A DNA stretch of 64,000 nucleotides from Hymenobacter psychrophilus. GTDB lineage: Bacteria > Bacteroidota > Bacteroidia > Cytophagales > Hymenobacteraceae. The notes under the pieces were generated by a model, which ran no database searches, was not told where the DNA came from, and saw only the letters and a program-made list of their open reading frames with translations. Shown here in pieces: positions 43,032-52,441 of this stretch (its first letter is position 1; each line of letters begins with the position of its first letter). The position numbers and the translations under genes are program-made. Location of the stretch: contig NZ_FNOV01000008.1 in assembly GCF_900107135.1 (NCBI RefSeq), positions 124,001 through 188,000 of the forward strand. Reading direction: 5' to 3'.

Positions 43032-43412
43032 CTACACCTGGGCTGCCTTCTTGGCCTCACGGCTCCGGCGCTTTTCATCGCGTAGGGTCTTCTTGGCCTC
43101 GCTTTCCTGGCGGCTGGCTTCCTTAGCGGTGGCGCGCTGGCGCTTCATGTCGAGCTTCTGCTCCTTCAGCTGGCGTTGCTGCTCGCGCATGGCCTGCTTC
43201 TGGTCCTTGAGCTGCGATTTAGAGTCGTTGACGCTGCTGCGGGCAGCGGAACGCTGCTGCTTTTGGGCGTCTAGAGTGGCTTTGGCGTCCATCGTGCGCT
43301 GCTCCTGCATCTGGCGGCGCATTTGGGTCGAATCAGTGACTACCTGGGCCTGGGAAGCGTGGCTGCCGAGCAGGGTGAGGGTGAAGGCGGTTAGTATGAG
43401 AAACGTTTTCAT
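43032..43412 (-). CDS. Exported basic coiled-coil protein
   Basis: 126 residues from ATG 43412 (MKTFLILTAFTLTLLG, signal peptide ending near SQAQ). The rest is one long helix rich in Gln/Arg/Lys/Ala with heptad-like spacing (QRQLKEQKLDMKRQRATAK). No domain recognised. Lies downstream of nothing obvious; the TonB receptor gene behind it is on the other side of a 109-base gap in the same direction. Confidence 0.6.
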   Translation of the reverse strand: MKTFLILTAFTLTLLGSHASQAQVVTDSTQMRRQMQEQRTMDAKATLDAQKQQRSAARSSVNDSKSQLKDQKQAMREQQRQLKEQKLDMKRQRATAKEASRQESEAKKTLRDEKRRSREAKKAAQV

Positions 43413-43520
43413 GGGAAGGTCGAAAGTGAAATTCGCTGCTCTTACGTCAGCGCGTTGCGAACGGCCACAATTCCGGTCATTATTCTTCCACACGCTTCTC
43501 CTGCTCAAGTAAAAACAGCC

Positions 43521-45974
43521 CTACTTAAACGACAGCGGGACAAGGAGTTTTACGCTCAGGTTGCGGCCCATATTGAACGCGCCCTGCCGGCCAGTGGTGT
43601 AATTCACATCGGTGTATTTGAGGCGGCTCAGGTGGTTCTGGTAGGCCACATCGAACACGTTGTTAAGCGTCAGATAAAGCGAAAACAGCGTGCGGTCTTT
43701 GGCCGACACCACATCGGAGCCCAAGCCCAGATTTACCAGCGTGTAGCCGGAGGTGCGGGTTTCGGTATCGAAGGCCGAGAAAACGCGGTTTTGGGCGAAG
43801 TTGTGTTCCAGCGCCGTGCGGGCATACAGGTTGCGTAGCCGCGAGCGGCCCACCTTGGTAAAGTTCACCCGCAACTCCGACTGAAAACGGTCGGCCGGGA
43901 TGAAGGGAAGGTTGCGCTGGCCCGCAGGCTGGTCGAGTTGCACGGCCCGCACCATTGAAAACGAGTTTTCGAAGTGCAGCCAGTCGAGCGGGTGGGGGTG
44001 CAAATCGAGGCTGATTTCGCCCCCGGCCAGCCGTGCATCACCCTGCCCGTAGCGAAATACCCGGTCGCCCTCCACCGACAGCGAGTCGCCGCCGCCGGGC
44101 GCCCCCAGCACGCTTGGGAAGATGTAGTTGCTGATGCGGTTGCGGAACGCATCAACCGACAAATCCACATGCTCGGACGTGAAGGCCAGGCCGCCATCAA
44201 GCTGGAAGCTGGTTTCGGCCTTCAGGTTCGGCTCCCCGATTTCGTAGCGGACGGTGCCCTCGTGCTTGCCGTTTGAGCCCAGCTCGGCAATGTTGGGTGC
44301 CCGGAAGCCGCGGGCCGCATTGGCCTTCAGTACCAGCTTTTCGCCCAGCAGGTAGGCCCCGCCCAGGCTGCCGCTCACGTTGCGGAAGTTGCTCGTGAAG
44401 CCCCCGAACTTCGTTTCGCCCTGCCCCGCCGGTACCGGCTGTTCGTCGGCATCCAGGTACAGCGCATCGGCTTTAATATGGCGCAAGTCGTAGCGCAGGC
44501 CCCCGCTCACATCGAGCCGGCCAAAACTCTTCTTGGTCACTCCGAACACGCCGCCGTCGAGCAGCCGGTAGGCCGGAATCAGGAACTCGACGCCCTTATT
44601 CTGGTTTTCCTGCTGCATCCCGCTCACTCCAAACGTGGTGTTCCAGCCGTTTATTTCGGGCAAAAACCAGCGCACGGCGTAATCCACGGTGCGCAGTTGA
44701 AAGAAGAGCGAGGTCTCATCCGCGTCGGCGGGGTTGCCAAACTCGCGGCGCAGGTTCTGCTGCCAGCCCAGGTTGGCCGTGAGGCGGTGCTGGCCCAGAA
44801 TAAAGCTGTTATCGAGGCCCACGCGCAGGTGGTTGACCTGCTGGCGGGGCACGGCCAGGCCGTAGCCGCGCAGGTCGGCGCCGGTTACCGGCACGTCGGC
44901 CACGTCGCCATCCAGCGTGGGCACGGCCTTCAGAAACCGGCCCGTCAGCGAGTCGCGCGCCCCCTCAATCAGGCCCAGTTGCTGGTTGAAGGAGTTGAAG
45001 GTGAGGTGCGAGTAGCCCCAGCTTTTGTTTACGCCCACGTAGCCGCTACCGTCCAGCTCCCGGAAGCCCGAGTTGTACACCCGGCCATCGTAGCGGTTGC
45101 GGTAGTTGCCCGCCAGCTTGCCCGAGCCGCGCAGCTGCCAGTTGAGGCCGCCCAGGTTGCCCGCATTCCAGAGTGAGTAGCCCTGCTGCTGGTTGTTGGT
45201 TTGATAAGTAGCGGCCGCCGCGCCCAGCACCCGGCCTTCGGCTACCGGCTCGGGGGGCAGAAAGTTGATGACGCCCGCCAGTCCATCCGAGCCGTACAGC
45301 AACGAGCCCGGCCCCTTGATAATCTCGGCCCTATCAATGCTGAACTCGTCGATTTCGATGCCGTGCTCGTCGCCCCACTGCTGGCCTTCCTGCTTGGCGC
45401 CATTGTTCAGGGTGATGACGCGGTTGGCCCCCAGGCCCCGGATAACGGGTTTGCTGATGGCCGCGCCGGTCGTAATCTGGCTCAGGCCGGGCACGTGCGC
45501 CAGGGCATCAACGGCGTTGGTAGCTGCCCCCTGCTGCAGCTGCGCCTGGCCGACTACGGTGGTGGGCACGGGCGAGCGGCGCAACTCGGTACTGGCCGAT
45601 ACGCCCGTTACCACCACCTGCCCGATTTCGGTGGCCGTGGGCTCCAGCGCCACATTGAGTGCTGCGGCCGCGCCCGTATCCACCGTTCGGGCCAGCGTCG
45701 AGTAGCCAACGAAGCGCACCTGCATCAGGAATCGACCCCGGGGTAAGTCGGTGAAACTGAACTGTCCGTTCTCGTTGGTAGCAGTAGCCTGCCGGAGGTC
45801 GGGGAAGTAAATAGTGGCCCCGGGCAGGGCCTCGCCGGTGGCGGCGTCGGTAATGCGGCCGGTTACGGGGGCGCTGGTTGGGGCTCGCGCTGCGGTCGGT
45901 GCCGGGGCGGAAACCTGGGCCACAGCCAAGCCCGAGCCGAGCGCAAAGCCCGTCGTGATAAGAAAGCGAAGCAT
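43521..45974 (-). CDS. TonB-dependent receptor, probably for zinc or another metal
   Basis: 817 residues from ATG 45974 (MLRFLITTGFALGSG). The frame is open to 46058 but lacks a signal before this point. After the signal peptide comes a CarboxypepD_reg-like domain (GRITDAATGEALPGATIYFP), then a plug with KPVIRGLGANRVITLNNGAK and GPGSLLYGSDGLAGVINFLP, then a barrel ending in VKLLVPLSFK. The plug wording is close to ZnuD-type metal receptors. A small His-rich exported protein is encoded upstream on the same strand, which supports a metal role (inference). Confidence 0.83.
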   Translation of the reverse strand: MLRFLITTGFALGSGLAVAQVSAPAPTAARAPTSAPVTGRITDAATGEALPGATIYFPDLRQATATNENGQFSFTDLPRGRFLMQVRFVGYSTLARTVDTGAAAALNVALEPTATEIGQVVVTGVSASTELRRSPVPTTVVGQAQLQQGAATNAVDALAHVPGLSQITTGAAISKPVIRGLGANRVITLNNGAKQEGQQWGDEHGIEIDEFSIDRAEIIKGPGSLLYGSDGLAGVINFLPPEPVAEGRVLGAAAATYQTNNQQQGYSLWNAGNLGGLNWQLRGSGKLAGNYRNRYDGRVYNSGFRELDGSGYVGVNKSWGYSHLTFNSFNQQLGLIEGARDSLTGRFLKAVPTLDGDVADVPVTGADLRGYGLAVPRQQVNHLRVGLDNSFILGQHRLTANLGWQQNLRREFGNPADADETSLFFQLRTVDYAVRWFLPEINGWNTTFGVSGMQQENQNKGVEFLIPAYRLLDGGVFGVTKKSFGRLDVSGGLRYDLRHIKADALYLDADEQPVPAGQGETKFGGFTSNFRNVSGSLGGAYLLGEKLVLKANAARGFRAPNIAELGSNGKHEGTVRYEIGEPNLKAETSFQLDGGLAFTSEHVDLSVDAFRNRISNYIFPSVLGAPGGGDSLSVEGDRVFRYGQGDARLAGGEISLDLHPHPLDWLHFENSFSMVRAVQLDQPAGQRNLPFIPADRFQSELRVNFTKVGRSRLRNLYARTALEHNFAQNRVFSAFDTETRTSGYTLVNLGLGSDVVSAKDRTLFSLYLTLNNVFDVAYQNHLSRLKYTDVNYTTGRQGAFNMGRNLSVKLLVPLSFK

Positions 45975-46210
45975 AAAAGTAGAAAAAGGGAGCCGTCGGC
46001 GGCCCCGGCGCGGCCAAGTAGCCGTCGGCCAGGAACCAGCAGAATTGCTGCCGGCCATGCACGGCCGGGCGCTCCAGGAAAGAGAAGGGAAACAGGGGCT
46101 TAGCAGGGCCGTAGCGCCGCCAAAAAAGCCCGAATGCGCCCCGCTGTCCCCGTGCTACCGCTGGAAAAGGACAGCCGGTTCACGCAGAAAGCAGGGTACG
46201 TATTTCTTAA

Positions 46211-46555
46211 CTAGGCAATAACCGTTGGCGGGCCGCGCAAATCGGCCGTGGCGCGGGTGGCCGAGTGCCATACCGAGGCGGCGGGCAGCGAGCGGGCCAG
46301 CTGGTAACCTACGGGCGGAGCCGGCACCACGAGCGGAGCCGGGGGCTGAAAGGCCGCATTGAAAAAATGGTCGACCGCGCAGTGCTGGTGCCGGCCACTT
46401 ACTACCGCTTTGCGGCTGCCCGCCGGACCGGTCTCCAACGGAGCATCAACTGTGTGCTGATGCTCATGTAGCGCCAAAATCCACGCGTCGGGTACCTGCA
46501 CCCGGGCAAAGCACAGGAGCAGCACCAAAGCCAGCCGGGACCGAAGAGCGCGCAT
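46211..46555 (-). CDS. Small exported His-rich protein
   Basis: 114 residues. The N-terminal hydrophobic signal (RLALVLLLCFA) is followed by His clusters HEHQHT and GRHQHCAVDHFF that could bind metal. The C-terminal half is Pro/Ala-rich. Encoded 236 bases upstream of the TonB receptor gene in the same direction. Small proteins like this often accompany heavy-metal TonB receptors in Bacteroidota; the link here is by position only. Confidence 0.6.
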   Translation of the reverse strand: MRALRSRLALVLLLCFARVQVPDAWILALHEHQHTVDAPLETGPAGSRKAVVSGRHQHCAVDHFFNAAFQPPAPLVVPAPPVGYQLARSLPAASVWHSATRATADLRGPPTVIA

Positions 46556-46807
46556 CAGGACAGGACGAATGAGGGCTAAATGTACGGCAAAATATCGGCC
46601 GCGCCCCCGCCGTCTGTTAGCAGATGTATATCCGAAGCCCCCCTCTCAACTGGATTTTGGACAGTGCCGAACTGCTGCCGGAATATTGCGGCAGAAAAAT
46701 AAATACATAGAATAGTTGTATTCCGCTGAAATAGGGGACCTCCTCAAAATTTGTATTTGTAGTATTCGACGTCAGCCGTAATATTGCATTCCGAATTTCA
46801 TATATGA

Positions 46808-47278
46808 ATGGTCGGAGGGAAGTTTGCTTGTGCGGAAGTGATGGAAGTTGAAACGTTGGAAAATGCCTTGGTCGTCAGATATGAGCGAAATGCGGCGCTG
46901 CTGCACGCGCAGTGGCAGTTTCTGGCGGCTCCGCACTGGGCGCCTTCAGCCCTGCGCAGCCTGCTGACGGCCCTGGCCGGGCCGCGGGTACGCGCCTGCC
47001 TCTTGGATTTACAGCATATGCCCGATCTGGCCTCGTTGGGGCAGGGACACACGGAATACCATTTGCTGCTACAGCTGGCCGCGCTGCCGCTACATCAACT
47101 GGCGCTGGTACTTAAAACAGATCGGCAGCATGAGGCCGTGCTTGCCGCCGCCAGCCAGCTAATGCCTTCGTTTGAAGTGCAGGTATTCGACGATGCCGCT
47201 ACGGCCCTCGATTGGCTCCGGCAGACTGGCGAAGGCTACCGGGGCGGTCCGGCAAGACGGGGCCCGCTGTCAAACTGA
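46808..47278 (+). CDS. Uncharacterised protein, possibly SpoIIAA/STAS-like
   Basis: 156 residues from ATG 46808; a second start at 46841 (MEVETL) follows a better purine-rich stretch and may be the real one. Pattern of alternating strands and helices, VVRYERNAALLHAQWQF, then VRACLLDLQHMPDL and LALVLKTDR, which is reminiscent of STAS/SpoIIAA-like folds seen in Hymenobacter, but no phosphorylatable Ser motif is clear. The next gene (htpG) starts 113 bases after its stop. Confidence 0.55.
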   Translation: MVGGKFACAEVMEVETLENALVVRYERNAALLHAQWQFLAAPHWAPSALRSLLTALAGPRVRACLLDLQHMPDLASLGQGHTEYHLLLQLAALPLHQLALVLKTDRQHEAVLAAASQLMPSFEVQVFDDAATALDWLRQTGEGYRGGPARRGPLSN

Positions 47279-47391
47279 CAGCCGGAGCCATACTGGAACA
47301 GGGTTTGAAACACTGTGCTACGTCATTACCAGCTTCAAAAGGCTGGCAAAACGGCCGGTTTCTGTTTTCATTCATCTTTTCTGATTCTGTT

Positions 47392-49236
47392 ATGCAAGAG
47401 AAAGGCAGCATCTCGATTCACACCGAGAATATCTTTCCCATCATCAAGAAATTCCTCTACTCCGACCACGAAATTTTTCTGCGTGAGTTGGTCAGCAATG
47501 CTGTCGATGCCACTCAGAAACTCCAGAGCCTGGCCCGCCAGGGGGAGTTTAAGGGCGAGCTGGGCGAGCTGAAAGTACGCGTTACGGTGGACAAGGAGGC
47601 CCGCAAAATCACGGTTTCCGATCACGGCCTGGGCATGAGCGCCGAGGAAATCAAGAAGTATATCAATCAGATTGCTTTCTCCGGGGCCACCGAGTTTGTG
47701 GAGAAGTATAAGGAGACGGACGCGCAGGCCAAAGACCAGATTATCGGGCAGTTTGGCCTCGGTTTCTACTCGGCCTTCATGGTGGCCAAGGAGGTGGAAA
47801 TCTGGTCGAAGTCGCACCACGAAGACACCCCGACGGCCCACTGGACCTGCGACGGCAGCACCGAGTTTACGCTTGAAGAAACTGAAGGCGAGCACGCCAA
47901 GGCCGAGCGCGGCACCGATGTGGTGCTGCACGTTGCCGACGACTCCGATGAGTTTCTGGAGGAAGCCCGCCTGAAAGGCATCCTGACCAAGTACTGCAAG
48001 TTCCTGCCCGTTGAAATCGAGTTCGAGGGCGAGGTTATCAACCAGACCAAGCCCATCTGGACCAAGCAGCCCGCCGACCTCACCGACGAGGACTACGTGA
48101 AGTTCTACCAGGAGCTGTACCCGTTTTCGGAGCCGCCCCTGTTCTGGATTCATCTAAACGTAGACTACCCGTTCAACCTGACGGGCATTCTGTATTTCCC
48201 GAAAGTAAAGGACGAGCTGCAGCTGCAGCGCAACAAAATCCAGCTCTACTCGCGCCAGGTGTTCATTACCGATGAGGTGAAGGACGTGGTGCCTGAGTTC
48301 CTGATGCTGCTGCATGGCGTGATTGACTCGCCCGATATTCCGCTCAACGTGAGCCGCAGCTTCCTGCAGGCCGATGGTGCGGTGCGCAAAATCAACCAGT
48401 ACATCACCAAAAAGGTAGCCGATAAGCTGGGTGAGCTGTTCCGCAAAGACCGCGAAGGCTACGAGCAGAAGTGGTCGGATATTGGCATGTTTGTGAAGTA
48501 CGGCATGCTTTCGGACGAAAAGTTCTACGACAAAGCCAAGGACTTTGCCTTGGTGCAGAACGTGGCCGGCAAGCTGTTCACGCTGCCCGAGTACCAGGAG
48601 TTTGTGCAGGCCAACCAGCAGGACAAGAACGAGCAGACGGTTATCCTGTACACCACCGACGCCGAGGCCCAGCACGGCTTCGTGCAGGCGGCTCAGGAGC
48701 GCAGCTACGACGTGCTCGAACTCGACGGTCCGCTCGATTCGCACTTCATCGGCCAGTTGGAGCAGAAGCTCGAAAAAACCACCTTCAAGCGCGTGGATGC
48801 CGAAACGGTGGGCAAGCTCATCGAGAAGGACGATGCGCCCGAGAGTGTGCTGAGCGAGGACGATAAAACCCGCCTGGCCGATGTGTTCAAGCAGGCTATC
48901 AGCAACGACCAGATGCACGTGCAGGTGGAGGCCCTCTCGCCCCAGGATGCGCCCGTTATCATCACGCTGCCCGAGTTTATGCGCCGCATGAAGGATATGC
49001 AGCGCACCGGCGGCGGGGGCGGCATGCAGATGTTCGGCTCATTGCCCGACAGCTACACCGTGAGTGTGAATGCCAATCACCCCATCACCCAGCGCGTGCT
49101 CAGCGCCGAGGGCGAAGCCGGCGGCAAGCTGGCCCGCCAGGCCTTCGACCTGGCCCTACTGGCCCAAGGCATGCTGAAAGGCGAGGCCCTAACGGCCTTT
49201 GTGAAGCGTAGCGCCGATTTGCTGGCTGCTGAGTAG
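47392..49236 (+). CDS. htpG: Chaperone protein HtpG (Hsp90)
   Basis: 614 residues from ATG 47392 (MQEKGSISIHTENIFPII). The frame is open back to 47212, but the first 60 residues overlap the previous gene and are not Hsp90-like. The GHKL ATPase domain shows ELVSNAVDATQKL, SDHGLGMSAEEI and GQFGLGFYSAFMVA. The middle domain includes GVIDSPDIPLNVSRSFLQ (catalytic-loop Arg). The dimerisation domain ends at the C terminus. ATP-dependent cytoplasmic chaperone. A terminator follows. Confidence 0.96.
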   Translation: MQEKGSISIHTENIFPIIKKFLYSDHEIFLRELVSNAVDATQKLQSLARQGEFKGELGELKVRVTVDKEARKITVSDHGLGMSAEEIKKYINQIAFSGATEFVEKYKETDAQAKDQIIGQFGLGFYSAFMVAKEVEIWSKSHHEDTPTAHWTCDGSTEFTLEETEGEHAKAERGTDVVLHVADDSDEFLEEARLKGILTKYCKFLPVEIEFEGEVINQTKPIWTKQPADLTDEDYVKFYQELYPFSEPPLFWIHLNVDYPFNLTGILYFPKVKDELQLQRNKIQLYSRQVFITDEVKDVVPEFLMLLHGVIDSPDIPLNVSRSFLQADGAVRKINQYITKKVADKLGELFRKDREGYEQKWSDIGMFVKYGMLSDEKFYDKAKDFALVQNVAGKLFTLPEYQEFVQANQQDKNEQTVILYTTDAEAQHGFVQAAQERSYDVLELDGPLDSHFIGQLEQKLEKTTFKRVDAETVGKLIEKDDAPESVLSEDDKTRLADVFKQAISNDQMHVQVEALSPQDAPVIITLPEFMRRMKDMQRTGGGGGMQMFGSLPDSYTVSVNANHPITQRVLSAEGEAGGKLARQAFDLALLAQGMLKGEALTAFVKRSADLLAAE

Positions 49237-49266
49237 CTTTAGAAGGTATATAAAGTTTTAAGTAGC

Positions 49267-49302
49267 ACAAAGCCCTGATGACAGTAGTCGTCAGGGCTTT
49301 GT
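49267..49302 (+). terminator. htpG terminator
   Basis: A 16-bp stem (49267-49282 with 49287-49302, one G-T type mismatch) around a 4-base loop, containing AAAGCCCTGA/TCAGGGCTTT and followed by a T-rich stretch. Confidence 0.8.
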
Positions 49303-49478
49303 ATTTGTGGGCCTATAGAAGGCGAAAATAAAGCGCATTCCGGATAGCGCGGCCGGGAACCTGGTGGGGGAGTAGCGGGTGTTGTCGGGCTATCGGTTCA
49401 TTTCCGTGGGGCGGGCTGGTACCAAATCCGGTTATCTTTACGTTTCTGGCTCCGAACGAATCCTGCCCGATTTTCTAC

Positions 49479-50438
49479 ATGCGCCTGTTCCGACTTACTT
49501 CTTTACCGGCCCTGCTGCTACCGGGGCTTTTGCTACTGGCCGGGGCCTCTGCTTCCTGCTCCCGCAAAACCGTTTCCTTCAACAGCCAGCCCGGTGCCCC
49601 CGGCCTGCTGACTGCCGGGGCCGATAGCCTCACGACGGCTACCGACACCACGGCCGCCCCCAGCTTGGGCGGCAAGCGAGTGGCCCTGAGCAAGGAGCAG
49701 GAGCGGGCCGCGCGGGCCAAGGAGCGGGCCGCAGAGCGCAAGCCTAAAAAGAAAAAGAACATCTTTCTGGGTGAACCCATTAAGAAAGGCTACACCAAGT
49801 CGGGCCCCAAGGGCAAGCGGCAGGAGGTAGAGATATTCTATTACCTGCGCACCTTCCGGCAGCCCGACCCCTCGGCCCTGGCCGTGTACTACTACAACCC
49901 ACGCAAGCGCAAGGTCTTCAAGGCCAGCGGCGAACTGGATCCGGCAACCGATAAAGTAATGCATGGCCCCTACAAAAAGCTGCGCGGTGGGAAGGTAATT
50001 GAAACCGGCTTCTTCGCCTACGGTACCCGCCACCTGCGCTGGGAAAAGCTCACGCCCGACAACATTTTACTTTCAAAAACGCACTACGAGCGGGGCTTCC
50101 CGCGCGACGCCAACGTAACGTATTATGACGCCGAACGCAAACAGCTAAAGGAAGTGGTGCCCTACCTCGATGGCCAGATGGAGGGCGACTACGTGCGTTT
50201 TCTGGCTACGGGCAAGCGCGAGTGGGAGGGCCAGTTTGAGAACGGCAAGCGCGTGGGCGAGTGGATCAACTATTGGGGTTTCCGCAACCTGAAGGACCGC
50301 CGCCATTACGTGATGAGCTACGGCGAATCGGGCTATGAGCCGGAGCTGAAGGAGCCGGTGCTGCTGAAGGAGTACAACCGCAACGGCGTCCTCATCTACG
50401 AGAAGGACAAACTCGACAACCGGGACAAGGCGAGGTAA
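49479..50438 (+). CDS. Lipoprotein with MORN-like repeats
   Basis: 319 residues. Signal peptide with lipobox ASASC, then a Ser/Thr-rich and a very basic Lys/Arg/Glu stretch (KERAAERKPKKKKN). The C-terminal half contains MORN-like YwqK repeats such as YLDGQMEGDYVRFLATGKRE and GQFENGKRVGEWINYWG. Proteins of this kind are often labelled 'YwqK antitoxin', but here it is a lipoprotein with no toxin gene nearby, so that name is misleading. Function unknown. Confidence 0.75.
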   Translation: MRLFRLTSLPALLLPGLLLLAGASASCSRKTVSFNSQPGAPGLLTAGADSLTTATDTTAAPSLGGKRVALSKEQERAARAKERAAERKPKKKKNIFLGEPIKKGYTKSGPKGKRQEVEIFYYLRTFRQPDPSALAVYYYNPRKRKVFKASGELDPATDKVMHGPYKKLRGGKVIETGFFAYGTRHLRWEKLTPDNILLSKTHYERGFPRDANVTYYDAERKQLKEVVPYLDGQMEGDYVRFLATGKREWEGQFENGKRVGEWINYWGFRNLKDRRHYVMSYGESGYEPELKEPVLLKEYNRNGVLIYEKDKLDNRDKAR

Positions 50439-50527
50439 TGAGTTGGTTTTCCGGGGCGCTGGTTGCTCAAGTGGCACCGTTAGGTTCCAAAACAAAGCAT
50501 CAGCCACCCATTCCACTGCTCCACCAC

Positions 50528-50887
50528 TTAATAAAAAGCATCCTCGAAATGCTCGATCCGCAGGCCGGCTGTAGCCGGGGTAAGGGCCACTATGTCGAAG
50601 CGGATGTCGGTGGGCCAGGCCAGGGTTTCCTGCAGATGCTCGGCGGCTAGGCGCAGCAGTTGCCGCTTGCGCTCCGTTACGAACTCCTCGGGGTAGCCGT
50701 AGCGCTCCGACGAACGCGCTTTTACCTCCACTAATACCAACAACGCGGGCGGGTAGCGCATCACCAGGTCCACTTCGGCCCGGCGGAAACGGTAGTTGCG
50801 GTGTAGTAGCTCGTAGCCCTGGGCCAGCAGGTGGTGCAAGGCAGCCTGTTCGCCATCATGGCCGAGCTGATGGGCGGGAATGAGCAT
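50528..50887 (-). CDS. YraN family (UPF0102) protein
   Basis: 119 residues of the YraN family with a restriction-endonuclease-like fold: G-DGEQAA near the N terminus, YRFRRAEVDLVM (Glu, Asp) and LVLVEVKARSS (Glu-x-Lys), the three-part PD-(D/E)xK-type active site. Nuclease activity is inferred from the fold. Convergent with the MORN lipoprotein gene. Confidence 0.88.
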   Translation of the reverse strand: MLIPAHQLGHDGEQAALHHLLAQGYELLHRNYRFRRAEVDLVMRYPPALLVLVEVKARSSERYGYPEEFVTERKRQLLRLAAEHLQETLAWPTDIRFDIVALTPATAGLRIEHFEDAFY

Positions 50888-50969
50888 GGCGGTGGCAGTT
50901 ATGGGTATCGGGAAGCTCGGTAGGAAAGGGAAAGCAACGGTCCGGGTGCCGGGTTGGGGCGAAATCTAG

Positions 50970-50977
50970 TACCTTTG
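50970..50977 (+). promoter_or_regulatory. Possible Bacteroidota -7 box upstream of lipB
   Basis: TACCTTTG fits the TAnnTTTG consensus of the main Bacteroidota sigma factor. No well-placed -33 TTTG is visible, and the lipB start lies about 170 bases downstream. Confidence 0.3.
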
Positions 50978-51148
50978 CTTGCCATTTGAAACAATGAATT
51001 ACCCGGACTGAGTCGAAAAGCAGTTGTCTTTTTGATTGGAGAAAGTACAAGCCGCGCCTCACCAGTCAGGAATAAGTAAATTACTGACTGCCAACCGGGC
51101 ACCGGCCGTTGTGCTTTTCGCCCGCTAGTTTGTTCCGCTTGCCTTCCC

Positions 51149-51955
51149 ATGACGACTACTTACTCCGCCTGCGCAAGTCCTGCCGCCGAAGCCCAACCGG
51201 CTGCCGGGGCCGCTCCGGCCATTGCGGGCCAAAACCACCGGGTGCTGGTGCAGCGGCTGGGGCGGGTCGATTACCAGCCCGCCTGGGAGTTGCAGGAGCA
51301 GCTGCTGGCCGAAACCTTGGCGCTAAAAACCCAGAACCGGCTCGCTGCTGAAGCCGGCCAGCCGCTGGCTGCTACGCTCAATCACCTGCTGCTGTGCGAG
51401 CATCCGCCCGTGTATACATTGGGCAAAAGCGGCAAGCCCGAGCACCTGCTGCTTGATGAGGCCGGCCTGGCGCAGCACGGGGCTACTTTCCACCGCATCA
51501 ACCGCGGCGGCGATATCACGTTCCACGGCCCCGGCCAGCTGGTGGGTTACCCCATTTTCGACCTCGACAACTTCTTCACCGACATCCACCGCTACCTGCG
51601 GCTGCTCGAGGAAGCCGTTATCCTGACGCTGGCCGATTACAATCTGCGCGCTGGCCGCATTGTTGGGCTTACCGGAGTTTGGCTCGATTTTGAAGAGGGC
51701 GCGCCCAACCCGCGCAAAATCTGCGCGCTGGGTGTGAAGTGCAGCCGCTGGGTAACCATGCACGGCTTCGCCCTCAACGTGAATACCGATTTGAGCTACT
51801 TCGGCCACATTGTGCCCTGCGGCATCACTGACAAAGCCGTGACCTCGCTGGAGCACGAGCTGGGCCACGCCGTGCCTTTAACCGAAGTGCAGGAGCACCT
51901 GCTGCCGCACTTAGCCACCTTGTTCGCCGCCGACCTGATTTCCGTCAGTCCATGA
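51149..51955 (+). CDS. lipB: Octanoyltransferase LipB
   Basis: 268 residues. Moves octanoyl groups from acyl carrier protein to lipoyl domains. Family motifs are all present: RGGDITFHGPGQLVGYP, ALGVKCSRWVTMHGFALN with Lys197, and GHIVPCGITDKAVTS with the catalytic Cys224. An Ala/Pro-rich N-terminal extension of about 28 residues precedes the domain. The stop overlaps the next start by 4 bases (ATGA), so the two are coupled. Confidence 0.95.
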   Translation: MTTTYSACASPAAEAQPAAGAAPAIAGQNHRVLVQRLGRVDYQPAWELQEQLLAETLALKTQNRLAAEAGQPLAATLNHLLLCEHPPVYTLGKSGKPEHLLLDEAGLAQHGATFHRINRGGDITFHGPGQLVGYPIFDLDNFFTDIHRYLRLLEEAVILTLADYNLRAGRIVGLTGVWLDFEEGAPNPRKICALGVKCSRWVTMHGFALNVNTDLSYFGHIVPCGITDKAVTSLEHELGHAVPLTEVQEHLLPHLATLFAADLISVSP

Positions 51956-52371
51956 AAAAAGATATCCTCTTTCAACCCGTAACGGGCGTTGGGGTGGCCG
52001 TAACGCCCGATGAGCGGGCGGCTACGGCTACGGCCGAGGCCCCCGGCTGGCAAGTGTTCCTGCTCAACGACAACGACGAGCCCCTGCAGAACGTCATCGT
52101 CAGCTCGAGCGGCTACGGCACCGATGCGCAGGGCGAACCCGTCCGCACTTCCACGCTGCGCCACGCGCTGCCCGAGGTGCCGCCGCATGCAGCCGCTCCC
52201 ATCGAAGCCCTCGACTCGGCGCTTTTTCACTTGCACAACCAATATTGGGTCAGCTATTATATAGCTGGTCAGGTGTTTGATAGGAAGTTCGTTTTCGCGC
52301 CCGATTCCATCAGCTTCGGGCAGCTGCAACCGATCAGCCTGCTCATTCCTCAGGGCATTTTAGCCACTTAA
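51952..52371 (+). CDS. Conserved uncharacterised Bacteroidota protein
   Basis: 139 residues: MKKDILFQPVTGVGVAV at the start, WQVFLLNDNDEPLQNVIV, then the STLRHALPEVPPHA segment and ISLLIPQGILAT at the end. A beta-rich small protein known to me from other Bacteroidota, where it has sometimes been mislabelled as a phenylalanyl-tRNA synthetase subunit; nothing here supports a synthetase role. Overlaps lipB by 4 bases. Confidence 0.75.
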   Translation: MKKDILFQPVTGVGVAVTPDERAATATAEAPGWQVFLLNDNDEPLQNVIVSSSGYGTDAQGEPVRTSTLRHALPEVPPHAAAPIEALDSALFHLHNQYWVSYYIAGQVFDRKFVFAPDSISFGQLQPISLLIPQGILAT

Positions 52372-52441
52372 ATCAGTTGTCTTTGCCTGCTTTCTCCGCT
52401 CCGCACCAAGCAGCTCTTTACCACAAGCGCCACCCACTCTT

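Noticed and set aside
45975..46210. Cobalamin or other riboswitch upstream of the TonB receptor
   Set aside because: The minus-strand leader is GC-rich, but I could not find the conserved cobalamin-box pattern or a convincing multi-stem layout.
49479..50438. YwqK-type antitoxin
   Set aside because: The MORN-like repeats trigger that label in automated annotation, but the protein is a lipoprotein with no toxin gene beside it.
51952..52371. Phenylalanyl-tRNA synthetase alpha subunit
   Set aside because: Homologues have carried this name, but the protein is only 139 residues and has none of the class II synthetase motifs.
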